Assembly (NCBI RefSeq): GCF_030252185.1
Contig: NZ_CP126970.1
Span: 1,674,001-1,738,000 of the forward strand
From: Corynebacterium suedekumii
Lineage (GTDB): Bacteria > Actinomycetota > Actinomycetes > Mycobacteriales > Mycobacteriaceae
DNA length: 64,000 bases
Direction: 5' to 3'
Shown here piece after piece: positions 1 to 9,079 of this stretch (position 1 is the first letter of the stretch; each line of letters starts with the position of its first letter). The notes below the pieces were generated by a model, which saw only the letters and a program-made list of their open reading frames with translations, ran no database searches and was not told where the DNA came from. A program made the position numbers and the translations under genes.

Positions 1-1
1 C

Positions 2-319
2 AGCGGGAAGCAGCGGATGCTGTTGGCGGCGGAGACGATCCTGTGTCCGACGCCGGGGTGCACGACCTCGGCGGATGAATGTCAGGTGCATCACCTGGTG
101 GCCTGGCAGCATGGCGGGGAGACCAATGTGGCGTCGATGTCGGTGGTGTGTCGGGTGCACAATGCCCGTAACGACGACGATCCTAACGCCCCACCCCGCA
201 ACGGTCGCCTGGAACGGCAGGACGGTGGGGTGGTGTTCCACCCGCCTGACGGGCGGGCGGTGGAGACGAATCGGCACCCCATCCGGGAGCTGTCAGCGAT
301 GGCACTGGTCAGAGGGTGA
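2..319 (+). CDS. HNH endonuclease domain protein, C-terminal part (5' end outside window)
   Basis: The reading frame is open from the first complete codon, so the gene starts upstream of the window; 105 residues are visible. They contain a CPTPGC zinc-type pair, a VHH core at about base 86-94, W-HGG-TN, and a C-R-HN-RND end. This is the usual HNH nuclease fold at the C-terminus of the DUF222/HNH proteins that occur in many copies in corynebacteria and mycobacteria. The first ATG inside the frame (17) would cut the domain and is not taken as the start. The 3' end overlaps the convergent antiporter gene by 11 bases. The biological role of this family is unclear; some members may belong to mobile elements. 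Confidence 0.8.
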   Translation, partial: SGKQRMLLAAETILCPTPGCTTSADECQVHHLVAWQHGGETNVASMSVVCRVHNARNDDDPNAPPRNGRLERQDGGVVFHPPDGRAVETNRHPIRELSAMALVRG

Positions 320-1781
320 GCGTCCCGTTGACCAGGCCCACCACCGCCACCACCGCGGCGACGAGAATTACGGCGACGACGACCCACTCGAAGGCGTTGA
401 AGGATCGTTCGCCGGCACGTCGACGCGTCCACATATAGGGGATCAGGCCCGGGGCGACCGCGAGGGCGCCGAACAACAGGAAGGTCAGATCCGCCGCATA
501 GACGAGCCAGCAGGAGTAGATGAAGGCGACGATGGCGACGGCGCGGTGTCGAGTGTTGTCGATGGGGGAGACGTCGGGACCGGAGTCGTCGAAAAGCGTG
601 CCCGCATGCGGGTGGGTGATGCCCCGGCCCCGCACGGTGAGCAGCACCAGGTACAGCGCCGAGAAGAGATACGGCACCAGGTAGAGGACCGTGGCGAGCT
701 GGACCATCGACACGTAGGCCGTCTCGTTGAGGAAGAACAGGATGATCGTCGCCTGGATCACCAGACTGGACACCAGCTGTGCCGCCCACGGGGCGCCGGC
801 GAGATTGACCGCGCCCAGGCGGCGGGGCAGTAGACCGTCGACGGCCATGAGCACAATCGGCTCGGCGCACAGCATCTGCCACGACACGTAGGCGCCGAGC
901 ACCGACAGGCACAGGCCGAGGGAGATCAAAGCACCGCCCCACGGACCGACGACCACCTCGAGGACGGCGGCCATCGAATTGTCCGGCAGGGCGGCCAGCT
1001 CCTCCTGGGTGAGCACACCGTAGGAGAGAGTGGAGACGGTGACCAGCAGGACGAGGACTGTGAGGAAACCGATGATGGTGGCCCGGCCGACGTCGTGACG
1101 CGAACGGGCCTGCTTCGAGTAGACGGATGCCCCTTCGACGCCGATGAACACCCACACCGTGAACAACATGACGCCCTGCACCTGCTCGAACACCGACCCC
1201 GTCGATGACTGCGCACCCCAGAAGTCCCAGGTGAAGCGGTCCCAGCTGAAACCAAGGAACGCGACGAGGATGATGAACGCCGTGATTGGCAGCAGCTTGG
1301 CCACCGTGGTCACCGCATTCATGAACGCCGCCTGGCGGATTCCCCTCGACAGCACGGCGAAGATCAGCCACGTCATCGACGAAACCGCCACCGCCGTGAC
1401 GATCCGGTTGTCCGCACTGAAGAAAGGGACGTAGTGGCCGAGCGTGCCGAAGAACAACGTGGCGTAACCGACCTGGGCGATCACCGACCCCAGCCAGTAG
1501 CCCCAGCCCGAGGTGAACCCGATGTAGTCACCCAGGCCGGCGCGGACGTAGGAGTACACGCCCGAATCCAGATGCGGCTTGCGCACCGCGAGGATCTGGA
1601 ACACGAAGGCGATGGCGAGCATGCCCACACCCGAAATCGCCCACCCGATGAGCGTCGCTCCCGGGCCGGCCGCCGAGGCCGCATTCTGCGGCAGGGAGAA
1701 GATGCCCGAACCCACCGTCGAACCGACGATGAGAGCAACCAGAGTCCACACCGTCACGGTGTGCGTACGAGTCAATGTCAC
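309..1781 (-). CDS. APC-family basic amino acid antiporter/permease
   Basis: This is a 490-residue integral membrane protein with about 12-13 hydrophobic segments. The N-terminus has the APC signature GSTVGSGIFSLP (about residues 20-31) on the first membrane helix, where the substrate amine is normally bound. Length and N-terminal pattern fit the arginine:ornithine antiporter / lysine permease branch (ArcD and LysI type), so exchange or uptake of lysine, arginine or ornithine at the cytoplasmic membrane is likely; the exact substrate cannot be read from sequence. The GTG start at 1781 lies 6 bases after a TAAGGT box on the minus strand, consistent with a leaderless transcript. It is divergent from mazG. 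Confidence 0.85.
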   Translation of the reverse strand: MTLTRTHTVTVWTLVALIVGSTVGSGIFSLPQNAASAAGPGATLIGWAISGVGMLAIAFVFQILAVRKPHLDSGVYSYVRAGLGDYIGFTSGWGYWLGSVIAQVGYATLFFGTLGHYVPFFSADNRIVTAVAVSSMTWLIFAVLSRGIRQAAFMNAVTTVAKLLPITAFIILVAFLGFSWDRFTWDFWGAQSSTGSVFEQVQGVMLFTVWVFIGVEGASVYSKQARSRHDVGRATIIGFLTVLVLLVTVSTLSYGVLTQEELAALPDNSMAAVLEVVVGPWGGALISLGLCLSVLGAYVSWQMLCAEPIVLMAVDGLLPRRLGAVNLAGAPWAAQLVSSLVIQATIILFFLNETAYVSMVQLATVLYLVPYLFSALYLVLLTVRGRGITHPHAGTLFDDSGPDVSPIDNTRHRAVAIVAFIYSCWLVYAADLTFLLFGALAVAPGLIPYMWTRRRAGERSFNAFEWVVVAVILVAAVVAVVGLVNGTLTL

Positions 1782-1836
1782 CCGTTCACCTTAGGCGGGC
1801 TGTCCACCGGGGCGGAACTCGCTTTAGGATGAGGCC

Positions 1837-2466
1837 ATGACAGTCCTGCTTCTCGACGACCGCTGGCCCTCCCTCATCCCCATGGAAGCGCACGGCCGAC
1901 TGGCGGGACCCGTGTCCTTCACCGACGAGATCCCGGTCCGGGTGCGGTGGAACTTCGACTCCTTCGTCGCCCCCGAGGGGCCCGGCGTCCTGGTGAGCAC
2001 CAATGAAGACGACCCCCAGGTTGTCCGGCGGATCGTGGCCGGTGAACCGGTCATCGAGGCGGAATCGCGGCGCGACCCGCTTCGGCAGGCGGTCCGGGTC
2101 ATGTCGAGGGCGAGGTCTATAGGCGAGTGGGAGTCCGTCCAGACCCACCGCTCCCTGCTGCCCTTCCTCGCCGAGGAATCCCAGGAGTTCGCCGACGCTG
2201 TCGTCGAATGGGAGGTTGACGGCGACGAGGTGAAACTGCGCACCGAGCTGGGCGACGTCCTGCTCCAGGTGCTGTTCCACGCCGAACTCGCGTCCCGCCG
2301 AGGGGCGTTCGACTTCGCGGACGTCGCAGACAGTTTCGTGGCCAAGCTGCGGTCGCGGGCCCCCTACCTCTTCGACGGGTCGACGCGGATGGTCAGCGAG
2401 GCGGAGCAGCACCGGCTGTGGCAGATGGGTAAGGCCCGGGAGAATCAGCTTCCCCCGGGCCGGTAG
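1837..2466 (+). CDS. mazG: MazG-type nucleoside triphosphate pyrophosphohydrolase
   Basis: MazG hydrolyses (d)NTPs to monophosphate and pyrophosphate and helps clear abnormal nucleotides. The 209-residue protein carries the metal-binding pattern EESQE (113-117) followed by ELGD (137-140), then the histidine-rich helix after VLLQVLFHAE. The first ~85 residues are a less conserved N-terminal extension; the two-domain E. coli-type protein is longer. ATG 1837 follows a TAGGAT box (1825-1830) by 6 bases, so the mRNA is probably leaderless. It lies upstream of the transglycosylase and eno, an order I also recall around mazG-lpqU-eno in mycobacteria. Confidence 0.85.
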   Translation: MTVLLLDDRWPSLIPMEAHGRLAGPVSFTDEIPVRVRWNFDSFVAPEGPGVLVSTNEDDPQVVRRIVAGEPVIEAESRRDPLRQAVRVMSRARSIGEWESVQTHRSLLPFLAEESQEFADAVVEWEVDGDEVKLRTELGDVLLQVLFHAELASRRGAFDFADVADSFVAKLRSRAPYLFDGSTRMVSEAEQHRLWQMGKARENQLPPGR

Positions 2467-2475
2467 GTCAGGCTG

Positions 2476-2889
2476 CTACTTCGGCTGGAGGGTGCTGGAG
2501 AGGTTGGTCAGGATGTCCTGGATGTCGCCGAGGTTGGAGCTGCCGGGGATCAGGGACTGCGGGTCCGGCTTGACGGTGCCGCAGGCGACAGCCTTGTCGG
2601 CGATCTGACCGGCGAACTGGGCGCTGAGGAGGTAGGTGCGCGGGTCGGTGATGGTCAGCGGCTTGGCTTCATCGCGGATCTGCTTGGCCAGGTCGGAGCG
2701 GGTGGTGGTGCCGTCGATGGTGAAGGCGCCCCGCAGGATCGGGTCGGCGACACGGCAGTCGGTTGTGGCGATGGCCCGTTCGACGAGGCCGAGACCGCCG
2801 CCGAGCTGGGCGGAGGCGGCGGGGGCGAGGCCGGTGACGGCGATGGTGGTGGCTGCTACGGTTGCGAGGGTACGGCGGGTGATGTTCAT
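2476..2889 (-). CDS. Small secreted protein of unknown function
   Basis: The 137-residue product has a twin-arginine-like start (ITRRTLATVAATTIAVTGL) and an ASA-Q cleavage site near residue 27, so it is exported. The mature part is about 110 residues with two cysteines (in TDCRVAD and VACGTV) that may form a disulfide. I recognise no domain; it resembles small secreted corynebacterial proteins. It converges on mazG with only 9 bases between the stops, and its 5' end faces the transglycosylase gene across an A/T-richer promoter region. Confidence 0.75.
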   Translation of the reverse strand: MNITRRTLATVAATTIAVTGLAPAASAQLGGGLGLVERAIATTDCRVADPILRGAFTIDGTTTRSDLAKQIRDEAKPLTITDPRTYLLSAQFAGQIADKAVACGTVKPDPQSLIPGSSNLGDIQDILTNLSSTLQPK

Positions 2890-3068
2890 GGGGTGGGTTC
2901 TCTTTCGATAGGGCCAGGTGGTCTCCGCACAGCATCATATGTTATTGAAGTGGCTGATGTGACTGGAGTGGTAGTGTCGGCGGGGCGACGGGGGTAGTGG
3001 ATCACACTGGCGTCGTCGACGGCGGGGGTTGGCGCGACCCCATCGAGGGGGCGGTAGGATCGGTCGCC

Positions 3069-3857
3069 ATGAGTGCGGGCACGAGACGAGCAATGGGGTG
3101 CGGCCTCGGGGTGATTCTGGCGCTCATCATGGTCATTTCCCTGGTGGGGTGGGCGTTGTCTTTTCTCGATGTGTCGAGTCCGATGCGGCAGCTGCAGCCG
3201 GTGCCGGACAACGTTCCGCCGGCGGCGGGTGCCGAGGTCCCGGGCATCGACGTCCACGCGCCCGGCCGCACGAGCGACAAGCTCAGTTTCTGGGCGGAGC
3301 CCCTGGCGGCGGAGACGGACATCCCGGAGCCGGCGTTGCGGGCGTACGGCAATGCGGAGCTCATCGCCCGGGACGCGTGGCCGGAGTGCAACCTGGAGTG
3401 GAACACGCTGGCGGGTATCGGCTGGGTGGAGACGCGGCACGGCACGTATTCGGGGGACTACTTCAATCGTCCGCAGATCAATGCGGAGGGGATCGCGGAT
3501 CCGCCGATCATCGGTATCCCTCTCGACGGGGGGCCGGGGGTCGCCGAGATCGCCGACACGGACGGTGGCCGGCTGGACAATGACACGGAGTTCGATCGGG
3601 CGGTGGGGCCGATGCAGTTCATTCCGGAGTCGTGGCGTCGATACGGGTTGGACGCCAGCGGTGACGGGTACGCGGATCCGCACCAGATCGACGATGCGGC
3701 GTTGGGGTCGGCGCATCTGTTGTGTTCGGACGGCCGGGACCTGTCGGTGCCGGAGGACTGGACGCAGGCGATCTACTCGTACAACCGGTCGCGGGATTAT
3801 CTGATCAATGTGCGGGACGCGGCGGCGTCGTATGCGTTGCGTCAGCCGGCCCGGTAG
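3069..3857 (+). CDS. Secreted lytic murein transglycosylase (LpqU-like)
   Basis: The product has 262 residues from ATG 3069. An N-terminal membrane or signal segment (about 9-32) is followed by an SLT-type transglycosylase domain: the catalytic Glu is probably in GIGWVETRHG, and AVGPMQFIPESWRRYG and QAIYSYNRS are the typical downstream motifs. Such enzymes cleave the MurNAc-GlcNAc bond in peptidoglycan to form 1,6-anhydro ends outside the membrane. An in-frame upstream start at 2997 exists but would place 24 extra residues before the signal. Position directly before eno matches mycobacterial lpqU; no lipobox is visible here. Confidence 0.85.
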   Translation: MSAGTRRAMGCGLGVILALIMVISLVGWALSFLDVSSPMRQLQPVPDNVPPAAGAEVPGIDVHAPGRTSDKLSFWAEPLAAETDIPEPALRAYGNAELIARDAWPECNLEWNTLAGIGWVETRHGTYSGDYFNRPQINAEGIADPPIIGIPLDGGPGVAEIADTDGGRLDNDTEFDRAVGPMQFIPESWRRYGLDASGDGYADPHQIDDAALGSAHLLCSDGRDLSVPEDWTQAIYSYNRSRDYLINVRDAAASYALRQPAR

Positions 3858-3897
3858 GGGTCACACCCCGTGCGGGGAGGTTTTCTGGAAGAATTGA

Positions 3898-5256
<1,359 letters not shown>

Positions 5257-5274
5257 ACGCCCGTCGCTTTTCGA

Positions 5275-5303
5275 CGCCCCGCTGTCCCAGCGGGGCGTTT
5301 CCC
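5275..5303 (+). terminator. Rho-independent terminator after eno
   Basis: A perfect 9-bp inverted repeat (CGCCCCGCT at 5275-5283 and AGCGGGGCG at 5289-5297) with a 5-base loop is followed by TTTCCC. It lies 18 bases after the eno stop, so eno is probably a separate unit from ftsB. Confidence 0.8.
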
Positions 5304-5329
5304 TTCTCCGGTATAGAATCGGAGGTCCT

Positions 5330-5818
5330 ATGGCTGAGCAGAATCGCACCTCCACCCGCAGCCGGCTGACCGTGCCGGTGGTCTCCCGCGATTCCGCCGA
5401 GCGGACCCCGCGTCGTCCGAAGCGTCCGAAGGTGCGGTTGGGGACCGCGGAGATCGGTGTGCTCGTGGTGGTGACCATCTTCATCCTCTTCACCATCGCC
5501 GTGCCGCTGCAGAACTTCTTCCAGGGCCGTTCGGAGATCGCCCGGCTCAACGAGTCGATCGCGATGAAGCAGGCGGAGAAGGAACGGCTGCTCACGGAGA
5601 TCGACAAGTATCAGGAGGAGGCGTACATCCGGGAGGAGGCGCGGCGTCGATTAGGGCTGATCGAGCCGGGGGAGACGGCCTTCCGCATCATTGATCCCCG
5701 CATGGAGCAGGACACCACGGTGACCACCTCGCAGGAGGAACTGGCGGCGGAGCGGACATGGTACGAGATCCTGTGGGACTCCGTCGCGACCCCGCCGCTG
5801 GGCGACATGGAAGAATGA
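5330..5818 (+). CDS. ftsB: Septum formation initiator FtsB/DivIC family protein
   Basis: This is a bitopic division protein of 162 residues: basic cytoplasmic N-terminus (1-40), one membrane helix (about 42-60), then an extracytoplasmic coiled coil (about 63-105) ending in the conserved REEARRRLGLIEPGE. FtsB-type proteins bridge FtsL/FtsQ and activate septal peptidoglycan synthesis. ATG 5330 is preceded by GGAGG (5321-5325). The stop overlaps an ATGA for the next gene. The codon at 5651 is TTA, a rare leucine codon here; the only tRNA-Leu in the window reads exactly this codon. Confidence 0.88.
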   Translation: MAEQNRTSTRSRLTVPVVSRDSAERTPRRPKRPKVRLGTAEIGVLVVVTIFILFTIAVPLQNFFQGRSEIARLNESIAMKQAEKERLLTEIDKYQEEAYIREEARRRLGLIEPGETAFRIIDPRMEQDTTVTTSQEELAAERTWYEILWDSVATPPLGDMEE

Positions 5819-5823
5819 TCGCC

Positions 5824-6381
5824 ATGAGTGTCAACGAAGAAGATCTCGCGGCCGTCGGCAAGCAGCTCGGACGCGAACCGCGCGGCGTCATCGACATCGC
5901 CTACCGCACCCCCGACGGCGCCCCCGGCGTGGTCACCACCTCGCCGAAGCTTCCCGACGGCACCCCGTTCCCCACCCTCTACTACCTCACCGAACCGCGT
6001 CTGACCGCCGAGGCCTCCCGCCTCGAGGTCGCGCAGGTGATGAAGTGGATGGAGGCACGCCTGGGCACCGACGCCGATCTCGCCGCCGACTACCGCGCCG
6101 CCCACGAACACTTCCTGGCCACCCGCAACGCCCTCGAGGACCTGGGCACCGACTTCTCCGGCGGCGGCATGCCCGACCGCGTCAAGTGCCTCCACGTCCT
6201 CATCGCCTACGCCCTCGCCGAGGGCCCGGGCCGGGTCCGCCTCGGCACCGAGGCCGTCGCGCTCGCCGCCGACCGCGGTGGCCTGCGCGGCACCGCCATC
6301 CCCGCCGACTGGCCCACCTGCGAGTCCCTCGGCATCGACGCCCACCAGTTCGACGAGCACTACCAGGAGTCCGCCCGATGA
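5824..6381 (+). CDS. DUF501 family protein
   Basis: The product of about 185 residues is a typical DUF501 protein, with PRGVIDIAYR, TPFPTLYYLTEPRL near the front and MPDRVKCLHVLIAYALA in the middle. The two Cys residues (VKCLH and PTCESLG) are conserved in this actinobacterial family as I recall it. No biochemical role is established. Start 5824 is favoured; an in-frame ATG at 5815 overlaps the ftsB stop and is equally possible. It overlaps ppx by 4 bases (ATGA), so ftsB, DUF501 and ppx are translationally coupled. Confidence 0.85.
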   Translation: MSVNEEDLAAVGKQLGREPRGVIDIAYRTPDGAPGVVTTSPKLPDGTPFPTLYYLTEPRLTAEASRLEVAQVMKWMEARLGTDADLAADYRAAHEHFLATRNALEDLGTDFSGGGMPDRVKCLHVLIAYALAEGPGRVRLGTEAVALAADRGGLRGTAIPADWPTCESLGIDAHQFDEHYQESAR

Positions 6382-7337
6382 CCAGGGTCGCCGCCGTCGA
6401 CTGTGGCACCAACTCCATCCGCCTGCTCATCTGCGACGTCTCCGGGACGTCGATCACCGAGATCCACCGCACCATGGAGATCGTCCGCCTCGGGCAGGGC
6501 GTCGACGCCACCGGCGAACTCGACCCCGAGGCCATCGAACGCACCCGCGTCGCCCTGGCCCACTACGTCGACATCATGGAGTTCGAACAGGTCAGGGCCG
6601 TCCGCATGGTCGCCACCTCCGCCACCCGCGACGCCGCCAACCGGGAGGACTTCTTCCGCATGACCGGCGAGCTCCTCGGCCGCATCACCCCCGGCGCCCG
6701 CGCCGAGGTCATCTCCGGTGAGGAGGAGGCGGAACTCTCCTTCGCCGGCGCCATCACCGATCTTGCCGACGACCGCGGCCCCTTCTGCGTCATCGACCTC
6801 GGCGGCGGATCCACCGAGTTCATCGTCGGCACCGCCGACGGTGAGATCCTCGGCGCCCACTCCGCCCAGATGGGCTGCGTCCGCATCACCGAACGCATCA
6901 TGCGCTCCGACCCGCCGACCGAGACCGAGACCGAGATCGCCCGCGACTACGTCGCCGAACGGCTCGCCGACGTGGTGAGCATCGTGCCCGTCGATAAGGC
7001 GAGGACCTTCGTCGGCGTCGCCGGCACCTTCACCACCCTGTCCGCCCTGGCCCAGGGCCTGGAGAGCTACGACCCCGTCGAGATCCACTCCTCGGTCCTG
7101 CGGTTCTCCGCCCTCCGCGTCCTCACCCAGGAGATTCGCCGCCAGACCGCGGAGACCCGCGCCCTGAACCCGGTCGTCCATCCGGGGCGTGCCGACGTCA
7201 TCGGCGGTGGCAGCATCATCGTCGACGGCATCATGGACATGATCGAGAAGCAGTCGGGCGTCGACAGCTTCGTCATCAGCGAGAAGGACATTCTCGACGG
7301 AATCGTCGCCGGCCTGGCGGCGCAGCTTCCGGACTGA
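6378..7337 (+). CDS. ppx: Exopolyphosphatase / pppGpp phosphohydrolase (Ppx/GppA family)
   Basis: The enzyme belongs to the ASKHA ATPase fold and removes terminal phosphate from polyphosphate or pppGpp. The 319-residue product has the phosphate-1 loop DCGTNSIRLLI (8-18), the SATRDA segment (81-86), catalytic glutamates in SGEEEAEL (113-120) and the phosphate-2 loop DLGGGSTEF (140-148). It lacks the long C-terminal extension of E. coli Ppx, like the short actinobacterial Ppx1/Ppx2 types. ATG 6378 overlaps the DUF501 stop. Which of polyP or pppGpp it prefers cannot be told. Confidence 0.9.
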   Translation: MTRVAAVDCGTNSIRLLICDVSGTSITEIHRTMEIVRLGQGVDATGELDPEAIERTRVALAHYVDIMEFEQVRAVRMVATSATRDAANREDFFRMTGELLGRITPGARAEVISGEEEAELSFAGAITDLADDRGPFCVIDLGGGSTEFIVGTADGEILGAHSAQMGCVRITERIMRSDPPTETETEIARDYVAERLADVVSIVPVDKARTFVGVAGTFTTLSALAQGLESYDPVEIHSSVLRFSALRVLTQEIRRQTAETRALNPVVHPGRADVIGGGSIIVDGIMDMIEKQSGVDSFVISEKDILDGIVAGLAAQLPD

Positions 7338-7343
7338 TCCCCC

Positions 7344-7667
7344 GTGGAGATGGTGCGGGCCACGTCCTGGACCAGCGTGGCCTGCGGGGTGAGCATCCTC
7401 GTCTGTGCGCTCCTGGTTCTCGCGTTCCCGGTACCGCAGAGCGTGGGCCCGGCCCTCGTCGACGTGCTGTACATCTTCCCGGGGTTCCCTGGTGCGGTGG
7501 CGGCCGTGATCGCGGTGAGCCGGTGGCGTCGCCTCGTCCCGTCGATGGTGTTGCCCGGGCAGGTGCTCAGTCTGCTGCTACCGCTTGTCATCCTGGCGGT
7601 CGCGGTGTCACCGTGGGCCACCGGGTGGGAGCTGCTCGCCCTGCCGCTGGCCTTCGCGGTGGGTTAG
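7344..7667 (+). CDS. Small membrane protein of unknown function
   Basis: The product has 107 residues with three to four hydrophobic stretches (about 10-30, 38-58, 68-88 and the C-terminal end), so it sits in the membrane. It starts at GTG 7344, six bases after the ppx stop, and is probably the last gene of the ftsB-DUF501-ppx unit. An alternative GTG lies at 7356. I recognise no family. A tRNA gene follows on the same strand. Confidence 0.6.
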   Translation: MEMVRATSWTSVACGVSILVCALLVLAFPVPQSVGPALVDVLYIFPGFPGAVAAVIAVSRWRRLVPSMVLPGQVLSLLLPLVILAVAVSPWATGWELLALPLAFAVG

Positions 7668-7714
7668 CTGGCGGTGTTGGTGGGCCTGGTCGCCGGGGGT
7701 CGACGATAGGCGGT

Positions 7715-7720
7715 TAGAAT
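7715..7720 (+). promoter_or_regulatory. Probable -10 box of the tRNA-Leu gene
   Basis: TAGAAT lies 12 bases before the first tRNA base, giving a start about 5 bases upstream of the mature 5' end. No clear -35 box is seen. Confidence 0.5.
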
Positions 7721-7732
7721 GTGTCACCACCA

Positions 7733-7809
7733 GCCCCTATAGCCCAATTGGCAGAGGCAGCCGACTTAAAATCGGCACAGTGTCGGTTCGAGTCCGACTG
7801 GGGGCACCA
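7733..7809 (+). tRNA. tRNA-Leu (anticodon UAA) with short variable loop, CCA encoded
   Basis: The cloverleaf can be drawn in full: acceptor GCCCCTA/TGGGGGC (7733-7739, 7799-7805), a D-stem of 3 pairs from 7742, anticodon stem GCCGA/TCGGC (7760-7764, 7772-7776) with loop CTTAAAA, T-stem GTCGG/CCGAC with loop TTCGAGT, discriminator A7806 and encoded CCA (7807-7809). The anticodon is UAA, which reads the leucine codon UUA. Leucine tRNAs are normally class II with a long variable arm, but here only 5 bases (7777-7781) separate anticodon and T stems. Identity as Leu rests on the anticodon and A73 only. Confidence 0.85.
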
Positions 7810-7935
7810 CAGGAGACTGAAATATATCTACACATCAGGAATGCTGGCGCTGAAAAGATGTCGATTACTCGGTAAAAAGCCCGGTTCTTCCTGTGAATAT
7901 AACTGTCCGGGGCGACTTCCCGGCCGGGGTTCGGC

Positions 7936-8610
7936 ATGCTTTCTGCCATGGACGGAAATGTGTGGACACGGGTGCTGTATGAGCCTGACCGTGACGAGTC
8001 AGGGGCGGTGACGGTGCCGGGTACCGCGGTCGTCGATGAGGTGAGGCGACGGTTGGCGGCGCCGGTGGTGCCGTCGGCGCCGGTGGAGACGGTGGTGGGG
8101 GACGTGGGGGCGTCGATAAGCGGGGTCGGGGACCGGTGCGTGCGGGTGTCGGTCACTGATCTCGATGGGCTGCGGGAGGCGGCGTGGGAGGCGGGCCTCG
8201 GGCTCGTCGATGAGCAGCGTGGTGTGGTGGGGGTGTTCGGGGATGAGGATCCGCGGATCACACGGCGCAGCAGTGGCCGCGAGGGGGAGACGGCGTCTCG
8301 GTCGGGGCTGTCGAGCCTGCTGGCGCAGGCGCGGCAGGATGAGCTGGCCGGTAATCCGGACGGCCTGGACGATGTCTACCGTGGATTCGTCGTGCTCACG
8401 GACCAGGACCGCAGTACGGCGGAGCTCAGGTGTTCGGCGCGGGCCGCGTACCGGGGCGCGCGTGAGCTGTTCCAGGTGGAGGTGCGTGACGGCGTCCGCC
8501 ACGTCATGGCGATGGTCGACGGGGACGAGGCGGAGGAACTGCTGCGCCGGTGGATGGACGGGGACGTGACGTTGCTCAGTGATCCGCGGTGGCGGCCAAT
8601 CGACGGATGA
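7936..8610 (+). CDS. Hypothetical protein
   Basis: The 224-residue protein has actinobacterial codon use and no membrane segment or signal peptide. It begins with a strand-rich part (to about 110) and ends with an alpha/beta part carrying VYRGFVVLTDQDRSTAELRC and a C-terminal MAMVDGDEAEELLRRW. I do not recognise the family. A second start at 7948 is possible; neither has a good ribosome site. Its 3' end overlaps the convergent deaminase gene by 35 bases. The 126 bases between it and the tRNA are unusually A/T-rich and hold nothing I can name. Confidence 0.65.
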   Translation: MLSAMDGNVWTRVLYEPDRDESGAVTVPGTAVVDEVRRRLAAPVVPSAPVETVVGDVGASISGVGDRCVRVSVTDLDGLREAAWEAGLGLVDEQRGVVGVFGDEDPRITRRSSGREGETASRSGLSSLLAQARQDELAGNPDGLDDVYRGFVVLTDQDRSTAELRCSARAAYRGARELFQVEVRDGVRHVMAMVDGDEAEELLRRWMDGDVTLLSDPRWRPIDG

Positions 8611-9052
8611 GCTTCTCCACGACCGCGGCGAGCTCCTCGTCCGGACCGTCGACGACGGCACCGGGGATCACCTGCGCGATGGGCAGGACGGCGCTCGGGG
8701 AGGGCGTGGTGCTCCAGCCGGCGATCTGGGCGGAGGAGGCGGCGTAGACGATGCGTCCGAGCCCGACCCAGCCGTGCGCGGCGGCGCACATCGCGCAGTG
8801 CTCGCCGGAGGTGTAGACCACGGCCGTCGCCCGCTGGCCGGGGGTGAGGTTCCCGGCGGCCCACCGGGCGATGGCGAACTCGGGGTGCCGGGTCCGGTCG
8901 CCGCCGGAGACGTGGTTGCGGTCGGCGAACAGTTCCTCCCCGTCCGCGGAGACGAGGACGGATCCGTAGGGTTCGTCGCCGGCGTCGAGGGCCTCGCGGG
9001 CCAGATCGACGGTGCGGCGCAGCCAGGTCCGGTCGTTGTCGCTGATGCTCAT
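8576..9052 (-). CDS. Nucleoside/cytosine deaminase family protein
   Basis: This is a zinc-dependent hydrolytic deaminase of the cytidine/deoxycytidylate superfamily, 158 residues from ATG 9052. The zinc site is intact: HPE (His56, catalytic Glu58) and CAMC (Cys86, Cys89), with the typical VVYTSGEHCAMCAAAHGWVGLGRIVY block. The C-terminal helix suits the guanine deaminase/cytosine deaminase-like branch rather than tRNA adenosine deaminase, because TadA-type RNA-binding residues are not evident. The substrate is uncertain. It is divergent from the oxidoreductase gene across 27 bases. Confidence 0.85.
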   Translation of the reverse strand: MSISDNDRTWLRRTVDLAREALDAGDEPYGSVLVSADGEELFADRNHVSGGDRTRHPEFAIARWAAGNLTPGQRATAVVYTSGEHCAMCAAAHGWVGLGRIVYAASSAQIAGWSTTPSPSAVLPIAQVIPGAVVDGPDEELAAVVEKLIRRLAATADH

Positions 9053-9079
9053 GTCCGCCAGGATAGCTAGGTTGGGGGC

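Noticed and set aside
75-833. Long frames opposite to real genes (for example 3805-5607 minus over eno, 21798-24053 minus over pabAB, 8576-9919 minus upstream part)
   Set aside because: They have reversed codon bias, repetitive Arg/Gly/Asp composition and no domain, while the opposite strand holds recognised proteins. They are shadows of GC-rich third positions.
3865-3890. Terminator after the transglycosylase gene (CCCCG-TG-CGGGG then TTTTC)
   Set aside because: The stem is only 5 bp with a 2-base loop, too small to support; eno may still be partly co-transcribed.
7786-7935. tRNA-Leu 3' end as phage attachment site
   Set aside because: The A/T-rich stretch after the tRNA looked suggestive, but no second copy of the tRNA end and no integrase gene are in the window.
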